Part shown: positions 37,456 through 49,577 of the stretch, one piece after another
Layout of the letters: every line of letters begins with the position of its first letter
Numbering within the stretch: position 1 is the stretch's first letter
DNA from: Sinohyriopsis cumingii
Lineage: Eukaryota; Mollusca; Bivalvia; Unionida; Unionidae
Assembly (NCBI GenBank): GCA_028554795.2
Contig: JAPYKE020000550.1
Location: 124,001-188,000, forward strand
Direction of reading: 5' to 3'
DNA length: 64,000 nucleotides
Made by a program: the position numbers and the translations under genes
Notes under the pieces: model-generated
The model's input: the letters and a program-made list of their open reading frames with translations, nothing else
Told to the model about the DNA's origin: nothing
The model's database searches: none

Positions 37456-39436
37456 GCATATTTTCCTGTTGGACTTTTGTGATTTTGTAATAAGAGCGAG
37501 CAAACGGAGTCAAAAATGTATCTTTGGATATCACTGAGAGTGAGTAAATATATGACTAATAGTTTCATAATTGTTTCTACGACTGTGTGGAGTTTGTTTT
37601 ATAATTATGTTGGGGAAAAAAAGAAGAAGAATAAATCCCACAAGAACCAGCAACAAAAAAAATGAAGCGATTTATGCATGATGGAAACAGTTTCTAAATT
37701 TGCCGCAAACGGATCAAACCCGAAATAGAACACAATGTATGGAATCTGGTTTAATGTCTTAAAGCTGCAGTATAGTTAACAAACTAATGTTAAATTTGTT
37801 GAAATTGAATTTACACAATGTTTTGGTTTCTTCTCTAATCTTACCTAAGGCTTGAACTTGATCTTTTGGATACACACCATCTGTTGGTATGAAAAGGAAT
37901 TAGACCAATTACTGAACCTAAATTGCTTAATTTCTCTTAGGACACGGTTTGCATGAATTCGTTTTCCATTTGAGATGGAGAGTGCAATATAAGGAAATGG
38001 TCGGAAATGCGACATACCTTTCAACTTTGTTGGTGGCATCTGCACTTATACTGATTTGATTTTGAGGGAACATAAAATTCACTTTTTTCTTGGGGTCATG
38101 ACACTGATTCTTCGAAGAAATAGATCGAATTTCACGTTGGATGAAGATGTCATTTCCTATCATTTAGATATAATGTCCTTTGCAAGTTTACTGTGCTAGT
38201 AAAGTTTTCATGCTGTTGTATATGTTGTCCTCATATAATCTCAAATTTGACTAAAAGATCATTTAAAACTTAAAATGGCCTTCACCATAACCACAATATT
38301 GTAAATGGATTTTTTTACGTTAGAGAACATCATGAATTTAAGAAAACATATCCATCGTTAAGTCCACCAACGCAACGAATCAGATAAACAACAATAATAA
38401 CAACAATGACAACAACAACATAAACAAAGTGCTTTAACATGCGTTAATGATTGTGGTTCCTTTCTTAATTGACTCTTGCATTATGAATGCGAGAACCTTT
38501 TGTTACGTCAAAATACCATACCACTCAGACGTGATCTCCGATTTGTAAGTTTGAAGAAATATAGAAATGCTATGAACGGTTAGCAGCAGAGTTTAGACAT
38601 CAGTGTAAGTAACCTCACTGTGTATAAATTTCTAATAATCAACCATTCTGAAGTTACGAATGTTGTTGATTAACACACATGGGCAAAGTGTTTCTCATGT
38701 TATACACTACATCAACGTTAAAGCTATGACCTAAATATAATAGGGCGGGGGAGGTTGCGGTGGAGAGGGAGGGGGTTGGATTATATGTTCTATGTAAACA
38801 TTGCTATAAAACAATCCATTGGGCAACCTGGAAGGACTTTCTGAAAAGAGATTCAACTCAAACTCTGATGGAATGTGATGAGGTTGGAAGGTTTTGTGAT
38901 TATAAAAATCGATTATACCTAAACTCAATCCCTATTCGTACTCAATTACATTTCACTACACGCCAACCAAACCGGAGCAGACAAAAATGGCAAATTCACC
39001 AGTATCAAATATATCTGGGTAAAACGTAATGAAATTATATGCAATGTTTTTCTTGATGTCTAGGTACTTCTATACACAAATAATATCCATTTGATATGGT
39101 CACTAATGAAGATATTTTGGAAATTATATTGTCTGTAGCATACGAAGATAATAGTCGTATCGACATGTTTCTTTCTAACACATCTGACATTAACAATATT
39201 TATGTATAGACTATTTCTTCGCTCATTAATCTGTATTTCCTCCATTAAAAGATTTTGCATAAGACATCGAGTTAGGTATATGACGAAAAAGTTACATAGT
39301 TACATAAAAAATTAGTTTCATGTATACAAAATATACACAGCACCTCCACGCACAAACAACAACAACAAAAAAAAAACAGACACAAGGCGTTTCCCTTTAT
39401 ACATGTAGTTATAGGAGTGTACTTTTCAAACACACT
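37456..39436. other. No gene seen
   Basis: Short AACAAC run at about 38,386-38,424, GT- and A-rich patches, and an 89-codon plus frame at 38,760-39,029 without a recognisable domain or splice sites. Confidence 0.4.
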
Positions 39437-39680
39437 CAGGGACCCCGCGTGCACTAAAGCGCTAACCATTATGGATCACTGCAATATCACTTCTGTCTGC
39501 GTGGGTTCGAATGTCGGTTCGGCCAATGTGGGTATGTGAGAAAACTTGCCAGTAGTCGGTGATTATTTCCAGGGTTCTCCCGGGTTCTTCATCCACCATT
39601 TATACTGGTCGCCATGTATAGCCTCTCTTGTGCTGCAAAATGGCGTTAAAGCCTACAATAACAACATAAATAACAACAAC
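39437..39680 (+). mobile_element. SINE family B, diverged
   Basis: Head CCCGCGTGCACTAAAGCGCT, then the middle with a short deletion after GCCAGTAG, and the 3' body GTGCTGCAAAATGGCGTTAA with a CAACATAAATAACAACAAC tail. Confidence 0.88.
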
Positions 39681-40000
39681 TACAAACATACCCCTATGGT
39701 TTCCTTCATTTCGGCAATCGCTATGATGCAATACTACTATCGGCGAGTGACCCTGGATGTATTTCCCCAAGGATCCGAAAACTGAATCAATTCACTTCTT
39801 ATAAATGAACATTAAACTGAAATTATTAGCATCATTTAAGATTGAATATATTATATATGTATAACAACAACATATTGTTGTTCTTGTTATTGCTACTCAG
39901 GTCAAAATTAAGAGTCATATTTTCAAAGTTATCTGGCCTGTTAGGACTCATTGGTTTTAAACTAAGTAACAGAAAAAAGCGAAGCAAACACAAGAACAAC

Positions 40001-40109
40001 GCGCTGAATGGAATACTACCTTCTCATTGGCCAACTGAAAATCAGTTATAAATAAATACAGGACATCATTATAGTTTAACCAATGAGAGAACAGTATTCC
40101 ATTCAGCGG
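40001..40109. mobile_element. Foldback element, 109 bp
   Basis: Left arm CGCTGAATGGAATACTACCT through TTCTCATTGG pairs with right arm CCAATGAGAG through AGTATTCCATTCAGCG, about 29 bp with few mismatches. The loop contains its own short palindrome, AACTGAAAATCAGTT. This is the form of a tiny MITE or a hairpin-forming element. No flanking duplication was fixed. Confidence 0.6.
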
Positions 40110-40834
40110 GATCTCGCATATGAAGCGGGCGCGATCATATCGAGCAGTAGCGTGGGAAAATGATTTGACATTCTTTAAAGGTATGATATTGTGTCAAACG
40201 TTTGATTGGGATACACAGTCAACTGCTTGAGCTAAATATCGGTACCAAATTTATTAAGCTAGTCCCTAAGTCAAGTCTATACAAATACTAAATTTACATC
40301 AACAATATACTGTCACTTTCTTTCGAAAACACTTTACATTTCAGTATTAATTATGGGCCATTAAAATTAATATATTCTATGGTATGGTCACCCATTTCTA
40401 GATTGGTCCATAGCTGTGCATATAATTAATACCGCGAATCCACTATACATATATACCGACTAATCGACGTAATGTTAGTCGGTAGAAATTGAATTCAAGT
40501 TTTGATAGTGACTGTAAAGTATAGATTCGGTTTTAATCTAGTGAGGTTTTACATGAACAAGAAAACGTCTTAGCAGTATCTAAAAGCAGGCACCCCGACA
40601 AAAGAGCGCAAGACAAAGGGCGCCGACAATAGAGCTCCGACATTTAACGCAGACAAAAGAGTACCTTTAATTGCCGACAAAAGAGCGCCAAATTACCCGA
40701 CATTTAGCGCCATACGCAATAGCGCAGGTTATACAAATAATATAATATTAAAACATTCTAAATAACTGAGATGAAATGAAAAATTTTGAAGATTAAAAAT
40801 CACTTAAATAACGCATACGTACTTTGATTTATAG

Positions 40835-41029
40835 TTAAATTTCTAAATTGTGGGCAATGCCTCGTAGATAATCCATCACGTTATCGTTAGCATATGTTGA
40901 AAGAAGCGCTTGTAACCTTCTGTTGAGCTGGACATCTTTGTTCTTAGAAACTTGTTGCTGAATCCCTCCAGATAGATGACGTTCCATTTCTATTTCGACA
41001 TGATTTTGCTGATGGTAAATGAGGTGCAA
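40835..41029 (-). pseudogene. C-terminal end of the MULE transposase
   Basis: A 64-codon frame with KNKDVQLNRRLQALLSTYAN and the terminal DYLRGIAHNLEI. The motif (D/E)YLRGIAHNL closes many FLYWCH-MULE transposases. About 300 residues that should carry the DDE catalytic residues between this and the FLYWCH finger are absent, so the copy cannot transpose alone. Confidence 0.75.
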
Positions 41030-41049
41030 CTACCATCGAAATTCGTACT

Positions 41050-41332
41050 CTATTTTGTTTTAAACTGCCTCGGTTTTTCCACCCCTTCCACTGCACGTCT
41101 ACGTATAGCTGACACAACCTTTGCTGCTTCGTTTCTAGCTGGATCCGGAGCGTGATTGTGTTCCAATGATGACAGAACGTTGTCGTTTAACACTTTCATC
41201 CTTCCAGGGCAACCATTTTTCCTGCAGCATCTCCATGACGTACTTTCCATCAGCATTTTCATTGTCTTTGCAATATCTGTAGCCATCGACCAATAACACA
41301 ATATTTCCTTTCTGTGATTCGATCTTATTCAT
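41050..41332 (-). pseudogene. FLYWCH zinc finger of the MULE protein
   Basis: Starts at ATG 41,332 (MNKIESQKGNIVLLVDGYRY). After one frame change near 41,245 it continues as SWRCCRKNGCPGRMKV and LEHNHAPDPARNEAAKV. This is the FLYWCH pattern: a hydrophobic GYRY strand, Trp-Arg-Cys, Cys-Pro-Gly-Arg, and His-Asn-His as the last ligands. FLYWCH domains are DNA-binding fingers common in MULE proteins. It then ends at FKTK and a stop where the transposase should follow. Confidence 0.8.
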
Positions 41333-41645
41333 GTTTCGTTATTAATAAACGTTTTCACAAATAAAGTTTTACCACACTTTTCACTATATATGCAAAATCA
41401 TATCGTTGATTCTTAGCTCAATAATTAACTTCTGCTCAAAACTTGAAAAGAAACTACACTTCATTGCGCTTAATTGTCGGCGCTCTTTTGTCGGCGCCCT
41501 TTTATCGGTGCCCTTATGTCGGCGCTTTTCTGTCGTGCGCTCTTTTGTCGAGTCACCCTAAAAGCAGCTTTATGACTTTACTTTATATAACAATCATTTC
41601 AAGTTATTTGAAGTGGAAAGTGATAGGCTCGCAGATTAGGATATG

Positions 41646-41970
41646 TTTCTGTGTGTGTGTGTGTGTGATTTGGATTTTTAACGTAGCTTTAACATTTATT
41701 TAGTCATATTGCTACGATGTGTGCTGGTTTACAGTCATGTCTAGCACTGAGGAATCATAATGCAGACATGTAGCATGATGTCCCACCCAGTCACGTTATC
41801 CTGACACCAGGCCGACCAGTCCTAACACTAACCTCGTAATGCTGAGCATATAGCGGGGAGGCCGTTTGTACCATTTTTATGTCTTTGATATGACTCGGCC
41901 GGGTTTCCAACCCGCGACCTCCCGCATCCGAGGCGGACACGCTCTAATCATTAGGCCACCGGTGAGGTCG
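41646..41970 (-). mobile_element. SINE family A, reverse orientation
   Basis: A GTGTGTGTGTGTGTGATTTG tail complement at the left and the complement of the head at the right (TAATCATTAGGCCACCGG). Body landmarks are present; a CGGCCGGGTTTCCAACCCGC segment covers the B box region. Confidence 0.9.
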
Positions 41971-42189
41971 CAGAGTAGGATGTACAAAACTGAGAGTCTT
42001 ATAAGCTCGTTCTTTGTGTATCATGATACCTTTTGTGTTACATCATAATGTCTGGTATGCTTCATTACAAAAAGAACTTACATTAAAGAAACGTGTCCTC
42101 ACTAACTTTTTTAATTGTTTTTTTGAGGATTTGGCAGTTGTGCTTAATATTGGTAGGGGGATAAAGCTGAATTTCTAACTATCAGATCA

Positions 42190-44450
42190 TGCGTATGATA
42201 TCATATATGTATAATGTCTTGATTTATTATCTGGTTCTTTTAGGCTTGATTAATTTATGGAAGAGTATATTTGCTTTGCTTTTAGACCTTTGTAGAAAAA
42301 TACTAATCTATTTTTCAATTTACGTCTTTATAATGGTTTCCAAGACAACTTATCCAATATCGAGGACATATTTCCTGGCCTATAGTCATAATTGGATGTA
42401 ACAAACCTGACTGCTCGTTTTCTGGATTCCTTTTAATTTCATCTTCTAAACCCTGGGGATGTGGGTCCCGTACTGTACAGGTGTATTCTTAAATAGGTTT
42501 AACTAAACCTATGTTAGAGAGTTCTTTTGCATTTTATGGGCAAGGTGACAAAATACGTCTTTATTGGCTTAAAGTTCGAGTTAAATTTGAAGGTTCCATT
42601 TCAGATCACAAGTACTTGTGAGCTTTAAATATTTTATTTGAGTGAGGTTTTCTAACATAGCATCTTCTAGTAAATACGATATATTGGTTTTATGTCATTT
42701 CTTTCTTGTCAATAAGCATAAGCTGCATTGTTAAGTTGGAATCGCATGCCACATTTTCGAACCCATCGTCCAAGCTTTTTGTTATGTCATTTGCAATATC
42801 TTAGTATCAGGCTCGGTTCTGATTAATCTGTAGCATATACAGTCGCGTGCAAATAGTTGACGTTCTTAGTCAATTTCAATTAGGATGTCACTGCTGTTGC
42901 TAGGATAAGAGTGCAGTGCTGGTCAAAGTATTGTTCCTTGCGGTACTCTAGAAGTTACGTTGTACTAGTGTTATGTATATTTACTTTGCATTGTTTGTTA
43001 GTTTTTATTTTTTATATTTCATTATATGCTATTGTAAAGTAACATTGCATATTGGACATAACCTTGTCCAAAATCAAGTTTATTTTGTACTTGACCTTAA
43101 TTTTTATTTAATTCTGTAAACAACTAATACGTAGCTAAACTATTCTCTATGTGCATTGGTTATTATCAGGATCATTATTAATAGAAGCAAATATGTTTAT
43201 CTGGGTTTGGGTCTATGTTATTCGCATTCCCCTACAATTTACCTGATATTGTCCAGGTTATACATTATAATTTTAGTAATAGACATTCTAATAATAAACA
43301 TCATTTTAGTTTGTAATCATTCAGAACTTTCTAGAATGTTATTTTGCATTAGGTAACGTTTTTCCTTCTTTTTTATTTCTTCTCGTTTAATTGTGAACTG
43401 ATGTCAAGTAGGGGACTGTGCAATCTTGTCACTGGAAAGATTTTTCACTCGTGCTAGATAAACAATTTGTATTATTGTTGTGTCCATTATTCATTTGGAA
43501 TTTATTTCTTCAAATTATTTAATTCAATGATTCTTTTCTCTGGAAATACAGAGTGCTCAGAAAAAGTAATATTCCTGGATAGAGACTTTCATTATGATCA
43601 CAGCTAATTAAAACCTAGAATTTTATTACTGTGTTCCAACAAAAGACTGTTGGCACATCAGCATGATACAGGTAATCAGAGACACGCCGACACCTTCAGC
43701 ATTGGACTTAGTTTGGATTACTACTAAGTTTATTCAGAATTTTACATTTTTAGGATTTGTGTCTATAATTATAGGATTATTTTGGGATTGATTTGTAATA
43801 CCGTAATTTTTTTAAATTTTCACTTTATATTCAAGACAAATAAATTATTTGTTGAATTTTAAAAAGCTTGTTGATTTTCACTTTTCTGTTACTTGTTTTA
43901 AGAGCATGACTCGTAACACCAGCCGGATTTGGAACTATTTGTTATCACATATTTTTCTCTGAAAAATAAACAGCGCCTATTTAGCGTTGGGCTTTGCCTG
44001 CAATTCCACAATTCATGGGGGACATGTCAAAAGTTTTTTCAAAGTCAAAAATACAAATTGTCTACTTGGTCACATTTATCCACATATTTAACCTGATCAT
44101 TAATAACTTAGCAAGGTGTGTTAGAACTGTGAAATTTCCGTAATGCATCATGTTTATTATAAATTTATCAAAGTGATTCATGATGTTAGAACATACAATA
44201 TGTTCAAACTCTTTGCAAAGAACACTGATGAGTGACATCGGGCGGTAATTATTGGGCATTGGGTGATTACCTCTTTTTCAGTAGTGGCCATGCCATTTAT
44301 TTGCCAGATACCAATTCTTGTGATGTTTTAAATGTCCAGTGATTGTTAAAAGGTGTGTAAGTACTTGTGTCAACTCAGAAGATAGTGTCTTAAGTACGTT
44401 TTGATTTTATTCTCCGCTCCTAAAGTGTTTGATAGGTTTAAGCCATATAG
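42190..44450 (-). mobile_element. LINE, dead reverse transcriptase region
   Basis: On the minus strand in order: VLKTLSSELTQVLTHLL near 44,390; PNNYRPMSLISVLCKEFEHI at about 44,259-44,200; DFEKTFD near 44,040; SRVPQGTIL near 42,955; FARDCICYR near 42,850 in place of the FADDxxxYR catalytic box; RKCGMRF near 42,750; then QYGTHIPRV, KGIQKTSSQVCY and IKT pieces of the C-terminal part to about 42,200. This is the reverse transcriptase of a CR1/Jockey-like non-LTR element. Many stops and frameshifts and Asp to Arg in the catalytic pair make it inactive. The DFEKTFD to VPQGT gap is about 1.1 kb instead of about 0.26 kb, so something is inserted. Confidence 0.8.
43000..43930. mobile_element. Insertion within the LINE, possibly gypsy-related
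   Basis: This non-LINE sequence sits between two reverse transcriptase blocks. At 43,545 it has GGAAATACAGAGTGCTCA, close to GGAAATAGAAAGTGCTCA at about 47,200 in the gypsy remnant. That suggests a second fragment of the same family's 3' region, perhaps including LTR. The evidence is a single short match plus position. Confidence 0.3.
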
Positions 44451-45600
44451 CATCTTTTTAAGTCCTAAACATATCACTACTGTGTTACTCGTTTAGCTAC
44501 CTTTGGGAATATACAAGGTGAAGCCATATCACTATATTAGTTAAAACAATGCAGAATTGTGTGTTCATTGTATCGGTTTCTACTAGTCTGGTGTCTGTCT
44601 TTGGTGAATGAATGTCATGTGCGTCTTGTTTGTCTCTTGATGTATTTTCGGCATGATGTAGAATCTAATGTTAGGCTTTCACTCATGTTGTTGATATAGT
44701 TGTGTGAAATTTAAATTTTAAACACACACACACACACACACACAAAATCGTTCAGCTCTTATCCGTTTCCATTTTGTTCTACATTTTGCATTGCCGGCGA
44801 GTTCATATATGGGTCACCCTAGAGTCAGATGAGAAGTTTGTTTTAAAAATACTGTATGTTTACATAAGAAGCACGCTAGAGCCAAACGGGAATTTAACAT
44901 TTTAGGAATGATAATGTTATTTTTTTAAATTAAAATCCAATACGCCATATTTACAATCTAGCAACCTGTTTTGCTTTTAGTGCGATACACGTGTCCCATA
45001 ATCCTGCAAACGCTTTTTGATCACTGTCCAAAGACACAGACTACAATCCAGCAATCTCAATAAGATCAGATCTCCGCTGTCCAACGTGAAGATATGACGA
45101 CGACCGTTTAAAGGTCATGTTCTGGTGACCTTTGAATTTGCCAATAGAAATGCAGCTTTAAAAAATCTGACTGTGAATCAAATCGTTCCGTACACATTGA
45201 TATTTTTCATCCACACTGCTCAGTTTTCAAACGCAAAGATATAACACTTCATCTAACTGTCTGATTTTCACGTGCAACAGTGGATATATGATTTTAATCA
45301 GACTGACAATCCAGCAACCGCTTTTGGATCACTGTTGAAGCACACAATCCTGCTGTTGCAGTGATCATCTTTAGTTGAAGATTCGCACGTTCATAGGTTC
45401 TATATTAAGGTATTATGAACGTAACATTGCATAGTATCTATAAATAGATGCTGACGCGAGTATTTACTGTTACTAATAATAAAATTAGCAAATTTATTGA
45501 CAAGTTTTGGGTTGTTTCCCATTGGACCGGATGGTTAGATAGGTTCTTAGAAGAAATGCTATTTCCTATTTAATAGATTAGATCACGTGAAAAGGTATTT
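44451..45600. other. No gene seen; CA repeat and internal repeats
   Basis: A CA microsatellite lies at about 44,723-44,744. Between 44,990 and 45,370 the phrase AATCCAGCAA and GATCACTGT recur at intervals, suggesting an old diverged tandem or dispersed repeat. No coding support. Confidence 0.4.
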
Positions 45601-47300
45601 TGAAATGTTGGATTAAGTAGTTAGATCTGTAACATGGGCTATATTGTGACAAAGAGTCGTAATAGGCTTTTGAAGGTTCACATAAGAGAACTGAGCAATC
45701 AGATTCATTCCTATTTTGAATTATAATGTCATATGTTAAAATGGGTTAGCTATAATTTAAGAAGAAAGACAGTTGTTTGGAGTATTCAATGGAATAGTAC
45801 GTGTACATTATTTGTTATTGCTCAAGAATAAAGACAGCTATTGAGAAAGTTTATTTCTCTGAAGTCAAGGTCATAGTCATGTATTGGAAAAATACATTTG
45901 CTGCGTCAAATAAACCCCAGTCAGATTATATGGAAAATTATAAGCCATTTATGTCAAAAGGTTCTATATCACTTATTGGTGATTGGATCAATCCTATTCC
46001 AGAAACAATATAAACGGAAGCAGGAGATTCTCTGCATATTTTATTATCAGGTACTCTGCTTTTGTCTAAGAAGTCTTTTTCTGAAGAAAGTGTTCTTGTA
46101 TAGGTAATGGAGTGAGTTTTTCTTCGAATTCCACGTTAATTTGTCTTCACATCTAGTTTCAGGACCAACGACTAGCAGCGCTGTGAGTTCCTTGCCAATT
46201 GAGGATGTTCATTTATAGATAGGCAACGACTTAGTTGGTTGTGGTTACTCCACTTGTAACTGTCAATCCTAGTTTGGGTAAACATTCTGATCATATTGAA
46301 AACGAAATCCCTTATGCATACCCTGTTTGTGCAGTTACTAAAGCTATGGCAAAAACGCTCTTGAGAAAGTTGTTTTTAGGAAATTATTCCTTTGTAAGAC
46401 ACATGCATTGGTTAGACTTTTGATGTGAACATCTTTGCTCCTGTAGCTGATCAATAAAAATATATTGATCATTGTGATCGTATTTAACTACTCATTCTCT
46501 TATTTCTTATCAGGCTGGCAAATGAGATTCACTAGTCGTCGAAACGTTAAAAGATCCTGATGTTTGTTTCAGAGGGTTATTAGTGAACCTGATTATGCAG
46601 ATGTAACAACTTTATAGTTTGGGAAAATGGGTTCGTTATGATAAAATCGAGACAACCTGAGGTACCCATTGGTGAAGAGTGGTCAGTGAGCTATCGAACT
46701 GTTGCTCTTATGTCATATAGACAGGAAATTCATAGTTTATCTCATGAAACTGTCTTGGCTGGCCATTTAGGAGTCAGCGAAACATATTAGAAGTTCTTGC
46801 ATCATTTTTACATCCTCTTACATCATGTTTCCAAATACTGTAGATCTTGTTTAATTTGTCAATGGCTGGTTTCAGTTTTTTTGAATTAGCTTTTGGAGAT
46901 ATATTATCCATAGACCATTGGAATTGTTAAATAAATGTTGTTTTTTTTTCAGAGGAATCTGATACTAATCTTTTAAATTATATCTCTGATTGTGAAGTGG
47001 CAAGATATACTCTTCTGTCTACTCACTCAAAATTACAATTAAAGCAAGTCAAAAGTACACATCTAAGACTTTTTCAACCTGGTGATATAGTTCTGTCTCT
47101 CTTGCCACTACTTCAAAATCCTCTTTAGGTTAGATATTAACTGTCCTTACAAAGTTATAAAAAAAAAAACTGACTTTGGAAATGTTTGGATTACTCAGTG
47201 GAAATAGAAAGTGCTCATTGGACTATAATTTGATTTTGGAACGAGTGTGGATTATTCAAAAAAGTTCTGCATGATACCATTTTGACACATCAGGATTGTT
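45600..47300 (+). mobile_element. Ty3/gypsy retrotransposon remnant (protease then integrase)
   Basis: Broken pol fragments in order. Near 45,940: YKPFMSKGSISL, upstream of a retropepsin-like piece (EAGDSLHILLSGTLLL). Near 46,150-46,250: LVSGPTTSSAV and IGNDLVG, the late protease block. Near 46,300: PVCAVTKAMAK. Near 46,720-46,880: the integrase zinc domain with HETVLAGHLGVSET and CRSCLICQ (His-His-Cys-Cys). Near 47,070: RLFQPGDIVLSLLPLL, the post-integrase domain. No reverse transcriptase lies between protease and integrase, and most of the integrase catalytic core is deleted after 46,900. Stops and frameshifts are frequent. No LTRs identified. Confidence 0.75.
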
Positions 47301-47483
47301 GGCAAACAAGTATATTCTTGGATCTGAAAATTATTCGGAACATTTTATTCTTTTGGACTTTACAATGATTATTTTGGATTCAGTTCATAATTATATGTTA
47401 CTCTTAGATTTTCCTTTTAAGACATTGATAATTAAATTCTTTGTTAGGTTTTACAAAACTTGTATGTTTTTCTTCTTTCTATG

Positions 47484-47630
47484 ACGTGAGAAAGCTTGCT
47501 AGTAGCTTCTCGTGGGTCGGTGGTTCTTTCCGGGGTTTTCCCGGGTTCTTCTTCCACCATTACAAATGGCCGCCATGTATAGCCTATCGTGTGCTGAAAA
47601 ATGGTGTTAAACCATAAACAACCAACCAAC
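47484..47630 (+). mobile_element. SINE family B, 5'-truncated
   Basis: From GTGAGAAAGCTTGCTAGTAG through the middle to AAATGGTGTTAAACCATAAA and a CAACCAACCAAC tail. It interrupts the 3' side of the gypsy remnant region. Confidence 0.9.
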
Positions 47631-48366
47631 TTTCTATGACTTAGTTTATGACCATAGACTTGTAACAGTTACTGATACATGTGACAACCCTCTACCCAAC
47701 ATGACTTAGTCCTCATATCTTATGAAATCACACATGTATGCATGTGAATTGTGGATTTTAATCCATGAAAGTTACCAACAGACATTCATGCAAGAAGATA
47801 GTCATGTAAAGTAAAAGATTGTGAATTAAATGGGAAACCAACACAATATCACTCTTGCCATTCTACTTGAAAAGCACGTCTTCGTGACTGTGACATCATA
47901 AATACAATGAACTGCGCTTGTTTTGGGTATTTATAAACTTTTTATTTTAAAAGGAAATTACTCGACTTTTTCTCACTGTAAATCGACAAACCCCTGCTTT
48001 TGTACAAGTACAACGAGTTGCCAGTGGTTTTCCATTTCCACCAACACTAACTCAAACTCGGCCATGCTAATTATTTGATCCTCAATAGCCATCTAGAAGA
48101 GTTATTAATTGTACTGAAACTGCTTTGTGCTGTCATTAAAAGTTTGGAATAGACATGTATTCCAGAATGCAGCCATAACAAAATATTTATACCAGCACCA
48201 TCTGTGACACTGGTTCCGACAATTCCACTGGGTGTAGCTATAATAGTCAAAGTGGTTGCGAATTCATACCACACTCAGACCAAAGGTTGTTGCCGTGTCG
48301 ATTCCACAAATATCATGTTGCACATTTTAAGTTTACGAGTTCGATGTTCGAAATTCACAAACTCAC

Positions 48367-48455
48367 CTGGGTCAATGTCACCAACAAAGTAGCTGGTAAA
48401 CTCAGCCAAATCTGCCTTGGCGGAAAATCTGCTCAGATTTTCATCAGTAAAATGT
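48367..48455 (-). CDS. Candidate orphan exon
   Basis: An 89-bp minus-strand segment between an AG acceptor (TTTACTCAG) and a strong donor (CCCAG before GTGAGT). It reads HFTDENLSRFSAKADLAEFT then SYFVGDIDPG, varied and protein-like. I do not recognise the family and found no convincing partner exon. The 86-codon minus frame at 48,691-48,951 nearby also looks protein-like (NLDLTTGHRLHWVKYKL recalls an LDL-receptor YWTD repeat), but this is weak. Confidence 0.28.
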
Positions 48456-48959
48456 CTGAGTAAATATTAACATGCATTTTGAATAATGTTAAACATTTTG
48501 AATAATGTTAAACAAACTTTTAAGTAATTTCAATACACATTTGCTGGGATGGTGAATGCTCAAGTGCATGAAATTCTTTGACTACAACATGATCATATAT
48601 TTGCCAATCTGATAGAGATTGCAACAGCAGAGTTGATATAAACTGATGGCTGTCAGTCTGGGCTATCACCATGGGTTCTAGCCCCATGGGTTAAATAATC
48701 AACAATTTTAAGTGGTGGTACAAGCCAATACAAGTCAAAATATAAAATATGTTTGGGGTTAGTTTGTATTTTACCCAATGCAGTCTATGTCCCGTTGTCA
48801 AATCTAGATTAACAATGCCATTTTGTATTATTTGTGGAATCCTGGACCCATGTTCACCCGCATAAGACGCCTCAAAAATGTTTGATTTTACCATTCCTAA
48901 CAGCACTGAAATCTCTGCGATGAATGGAAATATCCCACTGAACTTTTGCACTTATTGAT

Positions 48960-49457
48960 ACTGGTATATAAAGAAAAATTTTTCTCTAATTACAAATTCC
49001 ATCAATAATTTTGTTTTAGTTTGCTTACTCTATCAGGATCATAAACTGCAGTCGCTTAAACCCTGGTTGTTACTTCATCAACATATGTGTTTCCTCAACA
49101 GTGTTAATGTTACAGGGTATTTGTATTGACCTATATCTTAGCGAATCTTTGTTGGAATGCACAATAATACTCACGAACAGATCTACAAGTTCGGCAAAGC
49201 GGGTTATATGATTTAACTCGGATGCCGCATTTAAGACACCTATACCATCATATCAAGCGAGCGAATGTAATTTACAGTATACATAATGGCAAGTTCTGCA
49301 TAATAGTTAACATTTTCCAAAGCCAGCACCTCTAGAGTCATTACATACCAATGCCACTGAACTTTATATTATATATTTATAAATTGTATTCTGTGTTTTC
49401 ATGAAAATCATCATTTATGTTTCTAATTGTTGCGAGTATTTTGAAGACCAGATGTAT
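48960..49457. other. No gene seen
   Basis: AT-rich, no repeat or exon recognised. Confidence 0.4.
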
Positions 49458-49577
49458 ATGCTGGCAAGCTTTCTCACATACTCACATTGGCCAAGCCATT
49501 GACTTGAACCCATGCAAATGTGACATGGCAGAGATCAGTAAAGGTGACCCCTTTAGACCAGTTGGTCACCCTGGGCT
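49458..49577 (-). mobile_element. SINE family B, head fragment
   Basis: Complement of the head and the AAGCTTTCTCACATACTCAC junction; the 3' body is missing. The head region has GACTTGAACCCATGC for the B box complement. Confidence 0.8.

Larger units (their letters stand above)
40589..41557 (-). mobile_element. MULE deletion derivative, 969 bp
   Basis: Begins GGCACCCCGACAAAAGAGCG and ends with the reverse complement of GGTGACTCGACAAAAGAGCG. The inverted ends continue for about 100 bp as iterations of GCCGACAAAAGAGCGCC. A perfect 9-bp target duplication, CTAAAAGCA, lies at 40,580-40,588 and 41,558-41,566; nine bases is the Mutator hallmark. Inside, on the minus strand, are a FLYWCH finger and the last part of a MULE-type transposase, with the catalytic core missing between them. 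Confidence 0.88.
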
